Assembly (NCBI GenBank): GCA_963774155.1
Contig: CAVZDW010000012.1
Span: 558,001 to 622,000 of the forward strand
Reading direction: 5' to 3'
From: DASSUW01 sp963774155
GTDB taxonomy: Bacteria > Actinomycetota > Thermoleophilia > Solirubrobacterales > Solirubrobacteraceae
DNA length: 64,000 bases
Numbering within the stretch: the first letter of the stretch is position 1; each line of letters begins with the position of its first letter. The notes under the pieces are model-generated. The model did no database searches. It was not told the DNA's origin and worked only from the letters and a program-made list of their open reading frames with translations. Below are positions 40,083 to 49,046 of the stretch, piece after piece. Both the position numbers and the translations under genes were made by a program.

Positions 40083-40937
40083 ATGGCCAAGGAACCACGT
40101 TCGCTGACCGGGAAGGTCGTCGTCATCACCGGCGGCGGCAGGGGAATCGGCCGCGCGATCGCGCAGTCGCTGGCCCGCGAGGGCGCTCGCGTGGCGGTGG
40201 GAGACCTCGACAAGGAGTCCGCCGAGGCGACCGCGGCGGCGCTCGGCGGCGGGGCGGTCGGGCTCGGCATCGACGTCACCGACCACGCCGGCCTCGTCGC
40301 CTTCTTCGACGAGGTCGAGCAGCGCCTCGGCCCGCTCGACATCGTGGTCAACAACGCCGGGATCATGCCCGTCACGCCGCTCGTCGAGGAGAGCGCGGAG
40401 AGCATCGCCCGCCAGCTCGACATCAACCTGCGCGCGGTCATCCACGGCACGCAGGAGGCGATGCGCCGGATGGTCCCGCGCCGCACCGGCCACATCGTGA
40501 ACATGGCCTCGATCGCCGGCCGCACCGGCTTCCCGTACCTCGCCACCTACTGCGCGACCAAGCACGGCGTGGTGGGCCTCTCCGAGGCCGCGCGCGTCGA
40601 GCTGCGCGGCACGGGCGTCGAGGTCTCCGTGGTCATGCCGAGCGCCGTCAACACCGAGCTCACGGCCGGCCTCGCCGAGTCGCGCGTGAAGGCCATCGAG
40701 GTCGACGACGTGGCCCGCGAGGTCGTCTCCGCGCTCAAGCACCCGCGCTTCGACGTCTTCGTGCCGCGCTCCAACGGCGCGCTGGTCCAGGTCACCAGCC
40801 CGCTGCCGCGCGGCATCCGCGAGGCGCTCGGGCGCTGGCTGAAGGCCGACCAGTCGCTGCTGAAGACCGATCGCACCGCCCGCGCCGACTACGAGGCGCG
40901 CGCCGCGAGCAGCGCGCCCGACCGCACCACGGTCTAG
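40083..40937 (+). CDS. Short-chain dehydrogenase/reductase
   Basis: This 284-residue classical SDR has the cofactor motif GGGRGIG near residues 18-24, NNAG near 88, the catalytic Ser in NMASIAGRTG near 139 and YCATK near 155. Asp in GDLD after the second strand suggests NAD preference. The last 60 residues (VFVPRSNGALVQVTSPLP onward) resemble lipid-associated SDRs of mycobacteria. The substrate is unknown. CTAG at the end is shared with the convergent dehalogenase-like gene. Confidence 0.9.
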   Translation: MAKEPRSLTGKVVVITGGGRGIGRAIAQSLAREGARVAVGDLDKESAEATAAALGGGAVGLGIDVTDHAGLVAFFDEVEQRLGPLDIVVNNAGIMPVTPLVEESAESIARQLDINLRAVIHGTQEAMRRMVPRRTGHIVNMASIAGRTGFPYLATYCATKHGVVGLSEAARVELRGTGVEVSVVMPSAVNTELTAGLAESRVKAIEVDDVAREVVSALKHPRFDVFVPRSNGALVQVTSPLPRGIREALGRWLKADQSLLKTDRTARADYEARAASSAPDRTTV

Positions 40938-41812
40938 GAAGCGAGCCAGTCGGCGACGATGTCGCCGACGTCCTCGCCGCAGTCCTCCGGGACGAAGTGC
41001 CCGGCGCCGTCGAGCACGCGCGGCGCCGGCCGGCCCAGCGCCGCGGCGAACGCCTCGCCGACGGCCGGCGGGAGCGCGGCATCGTCGGCGCCCCAGAGCA
41101 TGAGGAGCGGGCGGCGGTCCTCCTTCAGCGCGTCGAGCGTCCGCTGGCCGGCCTCGGCGCCGGCCATGGCCGGGCCGGCCTTGATCAGCGCCGGGAACGC
41201 CCGCGCGCCGGCCTTCGAGGCCTCGTTGACGAACGGCGCGTCGTAGGCGGCCGCGACCGCGTCGCCGGGATCGACATGGCAGCCGCGCCGGACGAGCAGC
41301 CCGATCGGCAGCTCCTCGACCCGTGCGACGAAGTCGGCGAACGTGTGCCAGGCGTCGTTCATCCGCTGGCGGCCCGTCACGAGCCCGGTGTTCATCACGA
41401 CGAGCCGGTCGACCCGCTCGCGGTGCTCGACGGCCAGCCGCAGGCCGATCGGGCCGCCCCAGTCGTGGACCACGAACGTCGCGCCGCGCAGGTCGAGGTC
41501 CTCGAGCAGCGTCGCGCCCATGGCCACGTGGCGGTCGTACGTGTACCAGCCGGCGTCCATCGGCTTGTCCGACCGGCCGAAGCCGGCGTGGTCGGGGAGC
41601 ACGACGCGGTACCCGGCGGCCAGCAGCCGCGCCGCGACCTTGCGCCACAGGTAGCCCCACGTCGGCTCGCCGTGCCAGAGCACCACCGGCGGCCCGTCGC
41701 CCTCGTCGACGTGCGCCATGCGCAGCCCGTCGACGGTCCGGAAGCGCGCCGGCCACGGGAAGCCCGGGAGACCGTCGAGCAGCTCGTCGGGGGTGCGGAT
41801 GGCGTCGGTCAC
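40934..41812 (-). CDS. Haloalkane dehalogenase-like alpha/beta-hydrolase
   Basis: This 292-residue hydrolase has an Asp nucleophile, D117 in VVHDWGGP, rather than Ser. HGEPTW at 47-52 supplies Glu and W118 follows the nucleophile; both are the halide-binding residues of subfamily I dehalogenases. The base is H272 in GAGHFVPED, and WGADDAAL supplies the acid. It is likely to hydrolyse carbon-halogen bonds, though some relatives act on other substrates. Its start overlaps the end of the adjacent minus-strand gene by ATGA. Confidence 0.85.
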   Translation of the reverse strand: MTDAIRTPDELLDGLPGFPWPARFRTVDGLRMAHVDEGDGPPVVLWHGEPTWGYLWRKVAARLLAAGYRVVLPDHAGFGRSDKPMDAGWYTYDRHVAMGATLLEDLDLRGATFVVHDWGGPIGLRLAVEHRERVDRLVVMNTGLVTGRQRMNDAWHTFADFVARVEELPIGLLVRRGCHVDPGDAVAAAYDAPFVNEASKAGARAFPALIKAGPAMAGAEAGQRTLDALKEDRRPLLMLWGADDAALPPAVGEAFAAALGRPAPRVLDGAGHFVPEDCGEDVGDIVADWLAS

Positions 41813-43281
41813 GGCTCGATGTTCACACGTTCGAGCAGCGGGAGGAGCACCTCGGCGTCGCGCGACACGGTGATGTGGATCGCGCGCGGCTCGCGCACCC
41901 AGGCGATCACGTTGAGCGAGCGCAGCCGGTCGAGCACGAACTGGAAGGCCTGCGCCTGCCGGCGCGAGCGGTAGTCGCGCAGGACGTCGAACGCCCAGCC
42001 GGTCGTATGGAGCGAGTAGCGGCGCGTGGCCTCCGAGTTGCGCTCGACGAGCTCGTGCTGGTAGCTCGCGTCGCGCACGGTCGAGGTGACGATGAGCGGC
42101 GACTGGCCGCTGATCCCCCGCACCTGCGCGCCGAGGTAGAGCGCGAGCGCCAGCGCGGAGCGGCGCAGCCCGCGGTAGCGCTCGGCCGGCTGGTCGATGC
42201 GCCGCGCCAGCTCGCCCATCCGCCGGTCGCGCTTGAGCCCGGTCACCGCCTCGTCATCCGGGAAGGCGACGATGTCGCCGCTGTCCCAGGCCCGCGCCAG
42301 GTCCTCGGGCAGCGCGTAGACCTCGGTGTCGTTGATCGGGTGCAGGACCTCCTCGGCCGAGGCCTTGGCCCCGTGCAGCGCGTCGAGCCGCTGGAGCTCG
42401 GCGCCGTCCTCCCGCCACAGCCGCATGATCTCCCGCGCCGCGAGGACCTTCCACCAGTAGTTCGAGGAGTCGTCGCCGAGCGCGCTCAGCCGCTGGTAGG
42501 CGCGGCCGTGACGCGTCGGCGTCGAGTCGAAGTAGAGCTGCACGTAGGGCGGCGGGTCTCCCGGATCGGCCCCGTAGGCGCGGATCACGTCCTGCAGGTT
42601 GCCGATGCCCATGTGGTACGAGACGAAGGAGAGGTCCTCGCGGCGCACCTCGTCGCGCGCGATCTGCAGGTAGCGCGCCGTGCCGGCCAGCGCCCGCTCG
42701 GGGTCGTAGCGCTCGTCGACCCGGGCGCGCGTGCGCCGGAGCGTGGCCGCACGGCGCTCCTGGCCGCGCCGCTCCGCGCGGGCGATCCGCCGCGTGAGGC
42801 GCTCGCTCTCGGCCACGTCCACACGCAGCCCGAGCAGGTTCTGCCCGGTCTCGGCGAGGATCTGCGTGAGCCCGGTGGCCGATTCGGCGCCGCCCGGCGC
42901 CTGGGCGTCCTCGCGTCCCGCGCTCTCGAGCAGGACGAGCCCTTCGAGGGTGTCCGGGTCGACGCCGGCCGTCTCGGCGGCGCGCTCCACCAGCGGGCGC
43001 CAGCGGGCCGTCCGCTCGGCGCTCGCCACCACGCCGCCCGGCGACAGCGCGTAGAGCAGGTGGCTGTTGCCGGCCGCCGCGCGCCGCGTGAATTCCTCGG
43101 CGCGATCGGGGTCCCAGGCGAAGGGATCGGCGAACGGCTCGACCTCCGCGCCGACCTCGCCGGGAGGCGTCGGGACGACCGGCACGCCGGCCGGCGGATC
43201 GTCGCTGCGCGTGAGGAGTCCGGTCACGCCCGCCGCGAGCAGAACGAGCGCGGCGACGACGACCAGGGCGAGTCGGGGCAC
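41809..43281 (-). CDS. Exported lytic transglycosylase-like protein with DUF5715 domain
   Basis: This 490-residue protein has an N-terminal membrane helix (LALVVVAALVLLAAGVTGLL). An SLT-type domain spans about 90-250, with LEGLVLLESAGREDAQ (catalytic Glu), ATGLTQILAETG and SFVSYHMGIGNLQDVI. The C-terminal DUF5715 domain, from about 385, carries VTSTVRDASYQHEL and SLHTTGWAFDVLRDY, whose His/Asp pattern resembles peptidoglycan-acting metallopeptidases. It probably remodels the wall. The start is GTG 43281, 5 bases after the HEAT protein gene. Confidence 0.82.
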   Translation of the reverse strand: MPRLALVVVAALVLLAAGVTGLLTRSDDPPAGVPVVPTPPGEVGAEVEPFADPFAWDPDRAEEFTRRAAAGNSHLLYALSPGGVVASAERTARWRPLVERAAETAGVDPDTLEGLVLLESAGREDAQAPGGAESATGLTQILAETGQNLLGLRVDVAESERLTRRIARAERRGQERRAATLRRTRARVDERYDPERALAGTARYLQIARDEVRREDLSFVSYHMGIGNLQDVIRAYGADPGDPPPYVQLYFDSTPTRHGRAYQRLSALGDDSSNYWWKVLAAREIMRLWREDGAELQRLDALHGAKASAEEVLHPINDTEVYALPEDLARAWDSGDIVAFPDDEAVTGLKRDRRMGELARRIDQPAERYRGLRRSALALALYLGAQVRGISGQSPLIVTSTVRDASYQHELVERNSEATRRYSLHTTGWAFDVLRDYRSRRQAQAFQFVLDRLRSLNVIAWVREPRAIHITVSRDAEVLLPLLERVNIEP

Positions 43282-43286
43282 CCCTC

Positions 43287-44777
43287 TCAGGCTGGCAGGC
43301 GCGCCAGCTGCTCCACCGCGCGCTCGCGGACGTCCTGCCGCGGCTCGGTCGCCACCAGGCGGCGCAGCGCCGCCTCGACCGCGGGGCCCCACTGCTCGCG
43401 CGGCGTCTGCGCCAGCGCCCGGATCGCCCCGTTGCGGGTGAGGATGACCGGGTGCATGAGCGCCGTCGCGATGATCCGCTCCGACCAGCGGTCGCCGCCC
43501 ATCTCCTGCACGAGGAAGCCGAGGCAGAGGCTCGCCTCGCGATGCGGATCGCCCGGCAGCAGGCGGTCCTCGGGGCCGGTGGCGAGGATGTCGAGCGGGA
43601 GCTCGCGCTCGGCGAAGGCCACGAGGCGCGCCCAGCGGCCCGCCTCCCGGGTGCGGGAGAGGCGCAGATAGAGGCCGGACGGCTCGCTCTCCTCGTGCAG
43701 GTGGCGCCAGCCCGCCTCCCACGGGTCCAGGCCCATCGCCTCGGCGACCCCCCACACGCGCAGCACGTCGCCCGGCCGCTGCAGGCGGCTGGCCACGAAG
43801 CGGCGGGCCTCGGGGCGGTCGAGCAGCCTGCCGCAGCGCGCCGCGATCGCCACGTGCTGCTCGTAGTCCTCGGCCCAGTTGCGCAGGTCGACGACGGCCC
43901 ACAGGCGGATGAGGTTCGGCGCGCGGCCGTCGAGCAGGTCGAGCACCGCGGCGGCGACGTCCGGCGCCGGGTCGTAGTCCTGCATGTCCTCCGTCGGCCC
44001 GCCCGTGACGAGCGCGCTGAGGATCGCGCACGCGCCGTCGAGCAGCTCGTCGTCGACGAGCCCGGTCACCGCCTCCTCGAGCCGTCCGGCGGTCGCGCAG
44101 GCGAACGCCACGTACTCCGGGATGTCGGCGGTGAGACAGCCGCTGCGCAGGAGCCAGGCGCGCACCTCGGGGGTGAGCTGCGGCTCCATCCCGGCGAGGC
44201 GGTCGACGGCCTCGACGCGGCCCCAGCCCGTGGCCAGGCAGCCGACACGCCACCAGGCCCGCACGGGGTCGTCGAGCACGCTGGCCAGGGCGATGCCGGC
44301 CACGAGGCTGAACTCGTCGTGGCGGGCGAGCGTCTCCAGGAGGTCGACGTCGCGTTCGTCGCCCGCGCTGCCGACGAGCGAGATCGCCAGCTTGAGCGGC
44401 TCGCGGTGGCGCGCCTCGCGGGCGAGGGCGCGGCCCAGCTCCGCCACCGGCTCGGCGGAGACGCCGGCCCGGGCCAGGGCCTCGAGCGCCTCGTCGAGGG
44501 CGAACACGATGCCCTCGCCGCGGGCCGCCTCGTAGAGCACGCGGCGCGCGTCGTCCGCGCCGCCGGCGGCGTGCTCGATCAGCTCGGCCAGCGCGGCGGC
44601 CCGCAGGGGCTCGGCGGTGCCGCCGCCGTGGCGGCCCGCGACGCCGTCCAGCGCACCGGCGCCCCAGCGCACGGTGCGCCCGTCGTCGGGCGGCTCGTCG
44701 GGTAGCTCGGGCGGGGGTCCTCCGTCCCATTCCGCGATGAGCTCGACGATCGACGGTTGCCGTGGCCGGAACCGCAT
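43287..44777 (-). CDS. HEAT-repeat protein
   Basis: This 496-residue protein is almost entirely paired helices of about 30-40 residues, many ending in short Asp/Pro turns; examples are AALAELIEHAAGGADDARRVL and RNGAIRALAQTPREQWGPAVEAALRRLV. That is a HEAT/armadillo solenoid, used for protein binding. The start ATG 44777 gives MRFRPRQPSIVELIAEWDG. It is transcribed just upstream of the transglycosylase gene and may act with it. No catalytic motif is seen. Confidence 0.8.
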   Translation of the reverse strand: MRFRPRQPSIVELIAEWDGGPPPELPDEPPDDGRTVRWGAGALDGVAGRHGGGTAEPLRAAALAELIEHAAGGADDARRVLYEAARGEGIVFALDEALEALARAGVSAEPVAELGRALAREARHREPLKLAISLVGSAGDERDVDLLETLARHDEFSLVAGIALASVLDDPVRAWWRVGCLATGWGRVEAVDRLAGMEPQLTPEVRAWLLRSGCLTADIPEYVAFACATAGRLEEAVTGLVDDELLDGACAILSALVTGGPTEDMQDYDPAPDVAAAVLDLLDGRAPNLIRLWAVVDLRNWAEDYEQHVAIAARCGRLLDRPEARRFVASRLQRPGDVLRVWGVAEAMGLDPWEAGWRHLHEESEPSGLYLRLSRTREAGRWARLVAFAERELPLDILATGPEDRLLPGDPHREASLCLGFLVQEMGGDRWSERIIATALMHPVILTRNGAIRALAQTPREQWGPAVEAALRRLVATEPRQDVRERAVEQLARLPA

Positions 44778-44831
44778 TGCGCGGCGATGGTAGACGGCGT
44801 GCGGTTGGCCACGCGCGGGTAGCCCTTTCCT

Positions 44832-45080
44832 ATGAGCCTCAGACGCAACAAGAGCAAGAAGGCCCGAGCAGCCGATGCTCTGGGCACCTATCTCAAGGTC
44901 AAGGCCGCCGGCAAGGCAGCCAAGGGCGCCAAGAAGGCCGCCAAGGGAACCGCGGTCTACCAGGCCGCCAAGCGCACGCCGGTCGTCAAGCGCGTGCCGC
45001 TGATCGTCGCTGGTGCCGCGGCCGCCGTGTTCGTCGCCTTCAAGGTGCGCGGCGGCGGCGGAGAGCCCGCCAACGCGTAG
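44832..45080 (+). CDS. Small very basic membrane-anchored protein
   Basis: This is an 82-residue protein. The first 55 residues hold 17 Lys/Arg in KAAGKAAKGAKKAAKG-type repeats, reminiscent of histone-like tails, followed by a membrane helix (VPLIVAGAAAAVFVAF, about 56-71) and a glycine-rich end. It might bind nucleic acid or acidic polymers at the membrane; that is speculation. A strong terminator follows immediately. Confidence 0.7.
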   Translation: MSLRRNKSKKARAADALGTYLKVKAAGKAAKGAKKAAKGTAVYQAAKRTPVVKRVPLIVAGAAAAVFVAFKVRGGGGEPANA

Positions 45081-45084
45081 CTTC

Positions 45085-45110
45085 GATGGCCCCGCTCCGG
45101 CGGGGCCATC
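45085..45110. terminator. Intrinsic terminator between convergent genes
   Basis: GATGGCCCCGC (45085-45095) pairs perfectly with 45100-45110 across a TCCG loop, followed by GCTTTT. It ends the small basic protein gene and may also serve the convergent VOC gene. Confidence 0.85.
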
Positions 45111-45115
45111 GCTTT

Positions 45116-45877
45116 TCAGGAGGCCGCGATCAGCGCGAAGTGCGCGCCCTGCGGGTCGCTGACCCGCGCGTAGCGGCCGTAGGGGGAGTCGACCGGCTCA
45201 CCGTGGACCGCGCCGCCCAGCTCGAGCACGCGCGCGAAGCCGGCGTCGACGTCGTCGAACATGAAGTAGGTCAGCCAGTGCGGCGGCGCGTCGCCCGCCA
45301 TCCCCGAGATGCCGCCGACGACGGCCTCGCCGACCTGCATGAGCCGGTAGGCGACGCCGGGCGGTGCGTCGGGCAGCTCCGCGAACGCGAGGCCGAAGAC
45401 CGCGCCGTAGAACTTCGCGGCGCCCTCGACGTCCTTGCCGATCAGCTCGTTCCAGGCGAGGGCCGCGTGCTCGTTGACGATCTGCGCGCCGACGTGCGCC
45501 TGCGGCTGCCAGATGCCGAAGACCGCGCCCGCCGGGTCGCGCCCGACGAGCATCCGGCCCTGGTCCATCACGTCGAGCGGGCCGAAGAGCACCGCGCCGC
45601 CGGCCTCGGTGACGGCGGCCGCGTGAGCGTCGACGTCGGTGCCGCTGAAGTACGTCGTCCAGAACGCGGCGGGGGAGCCTCCCGGCTGGGCGGGCCCGAG
45701 ACCGGCCACGCGCTTCCCGCGGAGCAGCGCCTGGTGGTAGTGGCCCGCCTCCTCGCCGGCGTCCTCGAACTCCCAGCCGAAGAGGCCGCCGTAGAACACG
45801 AGGGCGGCCTCCAGGTTGGGCGTCGTGAGATCGACCCAGCTCGGAGTCCCCGGCGCGTATTCGGTCCGTTCCGCCAT
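45116..45877 (-). CDS. Two-domain glyoxalase/VOC-family protein
   Basis: This 253-residue protein has two vicinal-oxygen-chelate repeats: residues about 5-120 (PSWVDLTTPNLEAALVFYGGLFGWEF) and 130-250 (ALAWNELIGKDVEGAAKFYGAVFGL). Each ends in a DPxGAxF strand. Such tandem proteins in actinobacteria include antibiotic-binding and hydroxylase-like members; no specific activity can be assigned. ATG 45877 (MAERTEYAPGTPSWV) is preferred, because it overlaps the stop of the upstream gene by one base. Confidence 0.88.
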   Translation of the reverse strand: MAERTEYAPGTPSWVDLTTPNLEAALVFYGGLFGWEFEDAGEEAGHYHQALLRGKRVAGLGPAQPGGSPAAFWTTYFSGTDVDAHAAAVTEAGGAVLFGPLDVMDQGRMLVGRDPAGAVFGIWQPQAHVGAQIVNEHAALAWNELIGKDVEGAAKFYGAVFGLAFAELPDAPPGVAYRLMQVGEAVVGGISGMAGDAPPHWLTYFMFDDVDAGFARVLELGGAVHGEPVDSPYGRYARVSDPQGAHFALIAAS

Positions 45878-46392
45878 CACACGCACTCCTGCTGGTTGAC
45901 CCACGGCACCTTGCCGCCGGTGATCGCCCAGACCTTGCCGTTCGCGACCGAGAAGATCAGGCGGCCGCCCTTGCGCCCGCGCCAGACGAGGTCCTTGCCG
46001 CCGCCGAGGTTGCCGCGACTGCCGAGGCCCTTGTACTTCTCACGCACCTCCTTGACCTTGTCGCCGACCTCCACGCCGCGCTGGGTCGCGAAGCCCTTGC
46101 GCGCGACGTTGATGTGCCGCAGGCGGCCGTTGTGGAAGCGCAGCGTCGGGCCCTGGCCGGTGCCGGGAGGGCCGTTGTCGAGGTAGACGCACTCGCCGAC
46201 GGCCTGCTGGGTCATGTGCGTACCGGCGGCCTCCTTCGCCTCCTTGATCGTCATGCCGGTCTTGACCTGCCCGATGCCGTTCGGGCGGATCTTGGAGACG
46301 CCCTCGACGAGGCCGGGCGTCTGGGCGGAAGCGGGGGCGGCCAGCCCGATCGCGAGGACGACCGGCACGGCGGCGGTGATGAGGCGGCGCAT
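45877..46392 (-). CDS. Small secreted protein of unknown function
   Basis: This 171-residue exported protein has a signal peptide (MRRLITAAVPVVLAIGLAAPASA, cleavage near 23). The mature part starts with IGQVKTGMTIKEAKEAAG near 40-57, a GxVxxGMTxxEA pattern like that of small secreted BamE/SmpA-fold proteins. Two Cys (about residues 68 and 170) could form a disulfide. It is co-transcribed with the VOC gene. Confidence 0.75.
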   Translation of the reverse strand: MRRLITAAVPVVLAIGLAAPASAQTPGLVEGVSKIRPNGIGQVKTGMTIKEAKEAAGTHMTQQAVGECVYLDNGPPGTGQGPTLRFHNGRLRHINVARKGFATQRGVEVGDKVKEVREKYKGLGSRGNLGGGKDLVWRGRKGGRLIFSVANGKVWAITGGKVPWVNQQECV

Positions 46393-46459
46393 GGAGCGGC
46401 AAGCTAGCGCGTGGCGGCGCTCTTACCAGGCTTTCAGCTTGGCCCGGCACGATCACCGC

Positions 46460-47134
46460 GTGCGCATCCTGGTCGTCGACGACGAGCCCGCGGTGCGCGA
46501 GGCGGTGGACCGCGCGCTGCGGCTCGAGGGCTACGACACGGAGCTGGCGGCCGACGGCGCCGAGGCGCTCGACGCGCTGGCCGTACGGGCGCCCGACGCG
46601 CTCGTGCTCGATGTCCTCATGCCGCAGGTCGACGGCCTCGAGGTGTGCCGGCGGCTGCGCGCGGCGGGCGACCGGACGCCGGTGCTCGTCCTGACCGCGC
46701 GCGACGCGGTGCCCGACCGCGTGCGCGGGCTCGACGCGGGCGCCGACGACTACCTCGTGAAGCCCTTCGCGCTGGAGGAGCTGCTGGCGCGGCTGCGGGC
46801 GCTCCTCCGCCGCTCGGCCGGCGCAGGCGCCGGAGAGCTGCTGCGCTACGCCGACGTCGAGCTCGAGGCGGAGGCGCACGCCGCGCGCCGCGGGCGCCGC
46901 TCGCTCGAGCTCACCCGCACCGAGTTCCTCCTGCTCGAGCTGTTCATGCGCCACCCGCGCCAGGTGCTCACGCGCACGCAGATCTTCGAGCGCGTCTGGG
47001 GCTACGACTTCGGGCCGGCGTCGAACTCGCTCGAGGTCTACGTCGGGTACCTGCGGCGCAAGCTCGAGGCGGGAGGTGAGCCACGAATCCTGCAGACCGT
47101 GCGCGGCGTCGGCTACGTGCTGCGGGAAGCATGA
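46460..47134 (+). CDS. OmpR-family response regulator
   Basis: This 224-residue two-component regulator has a receiver domain with acidic pocket DDE at 7-9, phosphoacceptor D51 and switch lysine K101. The C-terminal winged helix (TRTEFLLLELFMRHPRQVLTR and a final VRGVGYVLR) binds DNA. Its pattern is MprA-like. The start is GTG 46460. It overlaps the histidine kinase by ATGA and heads a five- or six-gene operon ending in an ABC transporter, which it probably controls. Confidence 0.94.
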   Translation: MRILVVDDEPAVREAVDRALRLEGYDTELAADGAEALDALAVRAPDALVLDVLMPQVDGLEVCRRLRAAGDRTPVLVLTARDAVPDRVRGLDAGADDYLVKPFALEELLARLRALLRRSAGAGAGELLRYADVELEAEAHAARRGRRSLELTRTEFLLLELFMRHPRQVLTRTQIFERVWGYDFGPASNSLEVYVGYLRRKLEAGGEPRILQTVRGVGYVLREA

Positions 47135-48474
47135 GCCTGCGCCGCCGGATCGCCTTCACCGCGGCCGCGGCCGTCGCCGTGGCCGTCGCCCTCGGCTCGG
47201 TCGTCGCGTATCTCGTCGTGCGCGACACGCTGCGCGGCCAGATCGACCGCTCGCTCGACCAGGCACCCGCTGCCGAGATCGGCCAGCGGTTCAGCATGCA
47301 GGTCCCGCCCGGCGTCGAGCCGTCGATCGAGCCGCTCGAGCGGCCCGTGCTCTTCATCCAGCTCGTGTCCGACGGCCGCATGGTCGCCAGCGCGGGCGAG
47401 AAGCGCCGGCTCGGGGATCCCGAGGCGGTGCAGGCCGTCGCCGACGGCGAGCGCGACGCGTTCTTCTCCGACCAGGAGGTGGACGGCGTCCACGTGCGCG
47501 TGCTCACCCGGCAGGCCGGGCCCGAGCTGGCGATGCAGGTGGCGCGGCCGCTGACCGAGGTCGACGGCGCGCTCGCCGACCTGCGGCTCGGCCTCGGCCT
47601 CGTCGCGCTCGCGGGGATCGCGCTCGCCGCCTTCCTCGGCCGGCTCGCCACCCGTCACGCGGTGCGGCCGGTGACCGAGCTGACGGAGACGGCCGAGCAC
47701 GTCGCCCGCACGCGCGACCTCTCGCACCGGATCGAGGCGGCCGGCGGCGACGAGCTGGCCCGCCTGGCCGCGTCCTTCAACACCATGTTGGAGGCGCTCG
47801 ACGAGTCCCAGCGCGCGCAGCGGCGGCTGGTGGCCGACGCCTCGCACGAGCTGCGCACGCCGCTCACCTCGCTGCGCACCAACCTCGAGGTGCTCGGCTC
47901 GCCGCGGGCGCTCGCGCCGGCCGACCGCGAGCGCCTGCGCGCGGATCTCGTGGCCCAGCTCGAGGAGCTGAGCGAGCTGGTCGGGGACCTGATGGAGCTC
48001 GCCCGCGACGGCGAGCCCTCCGAGGAGCCGCTCGAGCCGCTGGCCTTCGACGAGCTGGTGGAGGCCGCGGTCGAGCGCGCGCGAAGGCACGCGCCGCAGG
48101 TCGCCTTCACGGCCGACCTCGCACCGTGCGTGGTCACCGGGGCCCGCGGCCGGATCGATCGCGCGGTGGCGAACCTGCTCGACAACGCCGCGAAGTGGAG
48201 CCCGCCGGGCGGCGCCGTCGAGGTCGGGCTGCGCGACGGCGAGCTGACCGTGCGCGACCACGGACCGGGGATCGCGGCCGACGACCTCCCGCGCGTCTTC
48301 GACCGCTTCTACCGCGCTGCGTCGGCCCGGAGCCGCGACGGCTCGGGGCTGGGGCTGGCCATCGTGCGGCAGGTGGCCGAGGGTCACGGCGGGACGGTCG
48401 AGGCCGAGGCGGCGCCGGGCGGCGGCGCGCTGCTGCGACTCGCGCTCCCGGTCTCTCATCCGATTCCTATCTGA
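47131..48474 (+). CDS. HAMP-domain sensor histidine kinase
   Basis: This is a 447-residue membrane kinase. Two membrane helices (about 7-30 and 155-175) enclose an extracytoplasmic sensor of some 120 residues. Next come a HAMP domain, a HisKA domain with phospho-acceptor H239 in DASHELRTP, and an ATPase domain with DNAAKWSPPGG (N box), DHGPGIA (G1) and GSGLGLAIV (G2). It is the partner of the preceding regulator. It resembles MprB-type kinases. Confidence 0.94.
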   Translation: MSLRRRIAFTAAAAVAVAVALGSVVAYLVVRDTLRGQIDRSLDQAPAAEIGQRFSMQVPPGVEPSIEPLERPVLFIQLVSDGRMVASAGEKRRLGDPEAVQAVADGERDAFFSDQEVDGVHVRVLTRQAGPELAMQVARPLTEVDGALADLRLGLGLVALAGIALAAFLGRLATRHAVRPVTELTETAEHVARTRDLSHRIEAAGGDELARLAASFNTMLEALDESQRAQRRLVADASHELRTPLTSLRTNLEVLGSPRALAPADRERLRADLVAQLEELSELVGDLMELARDGEPSEEPLEPLAFDELVEAAVERARRHAPQVAFTADLAPCVVTGARGRIDRAVANLLDNAAKWSPPGGAVEVGLRDGELTVRDHGPGIAADDLPRVFDRFYRAASARSRDGSGLGLAIVRQVAEGHGGTVEAEAAPGGGALLRLALPVSHPIPI

Positions 48475-48506
48475 CCGCGAACCGGCTCTCAGGGCGCTCC
48501 GGCTGT

Positions 48507-49046
48507 ATGGAGCCCATGCAGATCTCGATCCCAGTCACCGCCGTCCTCTGCGCCCTGGCCTTCGCCGCCTGCGGCGCCGACGACCCAGCCGGCGAAACCG
48601 CCGCGGACCCCGAACAGGACCGACGGGATGCCGCACTCGCCTACGCGCAATGCATGCGCGAGGAGGGCGTCGACATGCCCGACCCGGAGGTCGGGGAGGG
48701 GGGCCTGAAGCTCGTCGGGCCCAAGGGCGCCACCCCCGAGAAGATGCGCGCGGCCGACGGCGCCTGCCGCAAGCACCTGGAGGCCATCAAGCCGCCCGAG
48801 GTGTCCGAGGAGGAGCAGGCCGAGTTCCGCGAGGAGGCGCTCGCCCACGCACAGTGCATGCGCGAGCACGGGATCGACATGCCGGACCCGACGTTCGGCG
48901 AGAACGGCGAGGCGCGGATGCGCATCGGGCCCGGCTCCGGCGTCGACCCCGAGTCGCCGAAGTTCCGCGAGGCCGAGGAGGCGTGCCGCGACGAGGCGCC
49001 GCGCGGGCCCGGCGGCGACGGCCCGCAGACGGAGTCGTCGCCGTGA
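48507..49046 (+). CDS. Probable lipoprotein with duplicated AQCMRE motif
   Basis: This 179-residue exported protein has a signal peptide ending LAFAAC, a near-lipobox with Cys22 as the likely lipid site. The mature part contains two copies of A-x-AQCMRExGxDMPDP (near residues 45-63 and 112-130), each followed by an ACR motif 40-50 residues later, so it is an internal duplication with paired Cys. Similar proteins lie next to HlyD/MacB-type transporters in actinobacteria. The role is unknown. It overlaps the adaptor gene by GTGA. Confidence 0.8.
   Translation: MEPMQISIPVTAVLCALAFAACGADDPAGETAADPEQDRRDAALAYAQCMREEGVDMPDPEVGEGGLKLVGPKGATPEKMRAADGACRKHLEAIKPPEVSEEEQAEFREEALAHAQCMREHGIDMPDPTFGENGEARMRIGPGSGVDPESPKFREAEEACRDEAPRGPGGDGPQTESSP

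Noticed and set aside
43287..44777. Opposite-strand frame 43452-44705 as the real gene
   Set aside because: The plus-strand frame is Arg/Ala/His low-complexity, while the minus strand shows regular HEAT helices and a start just outside the neighbouring gene.
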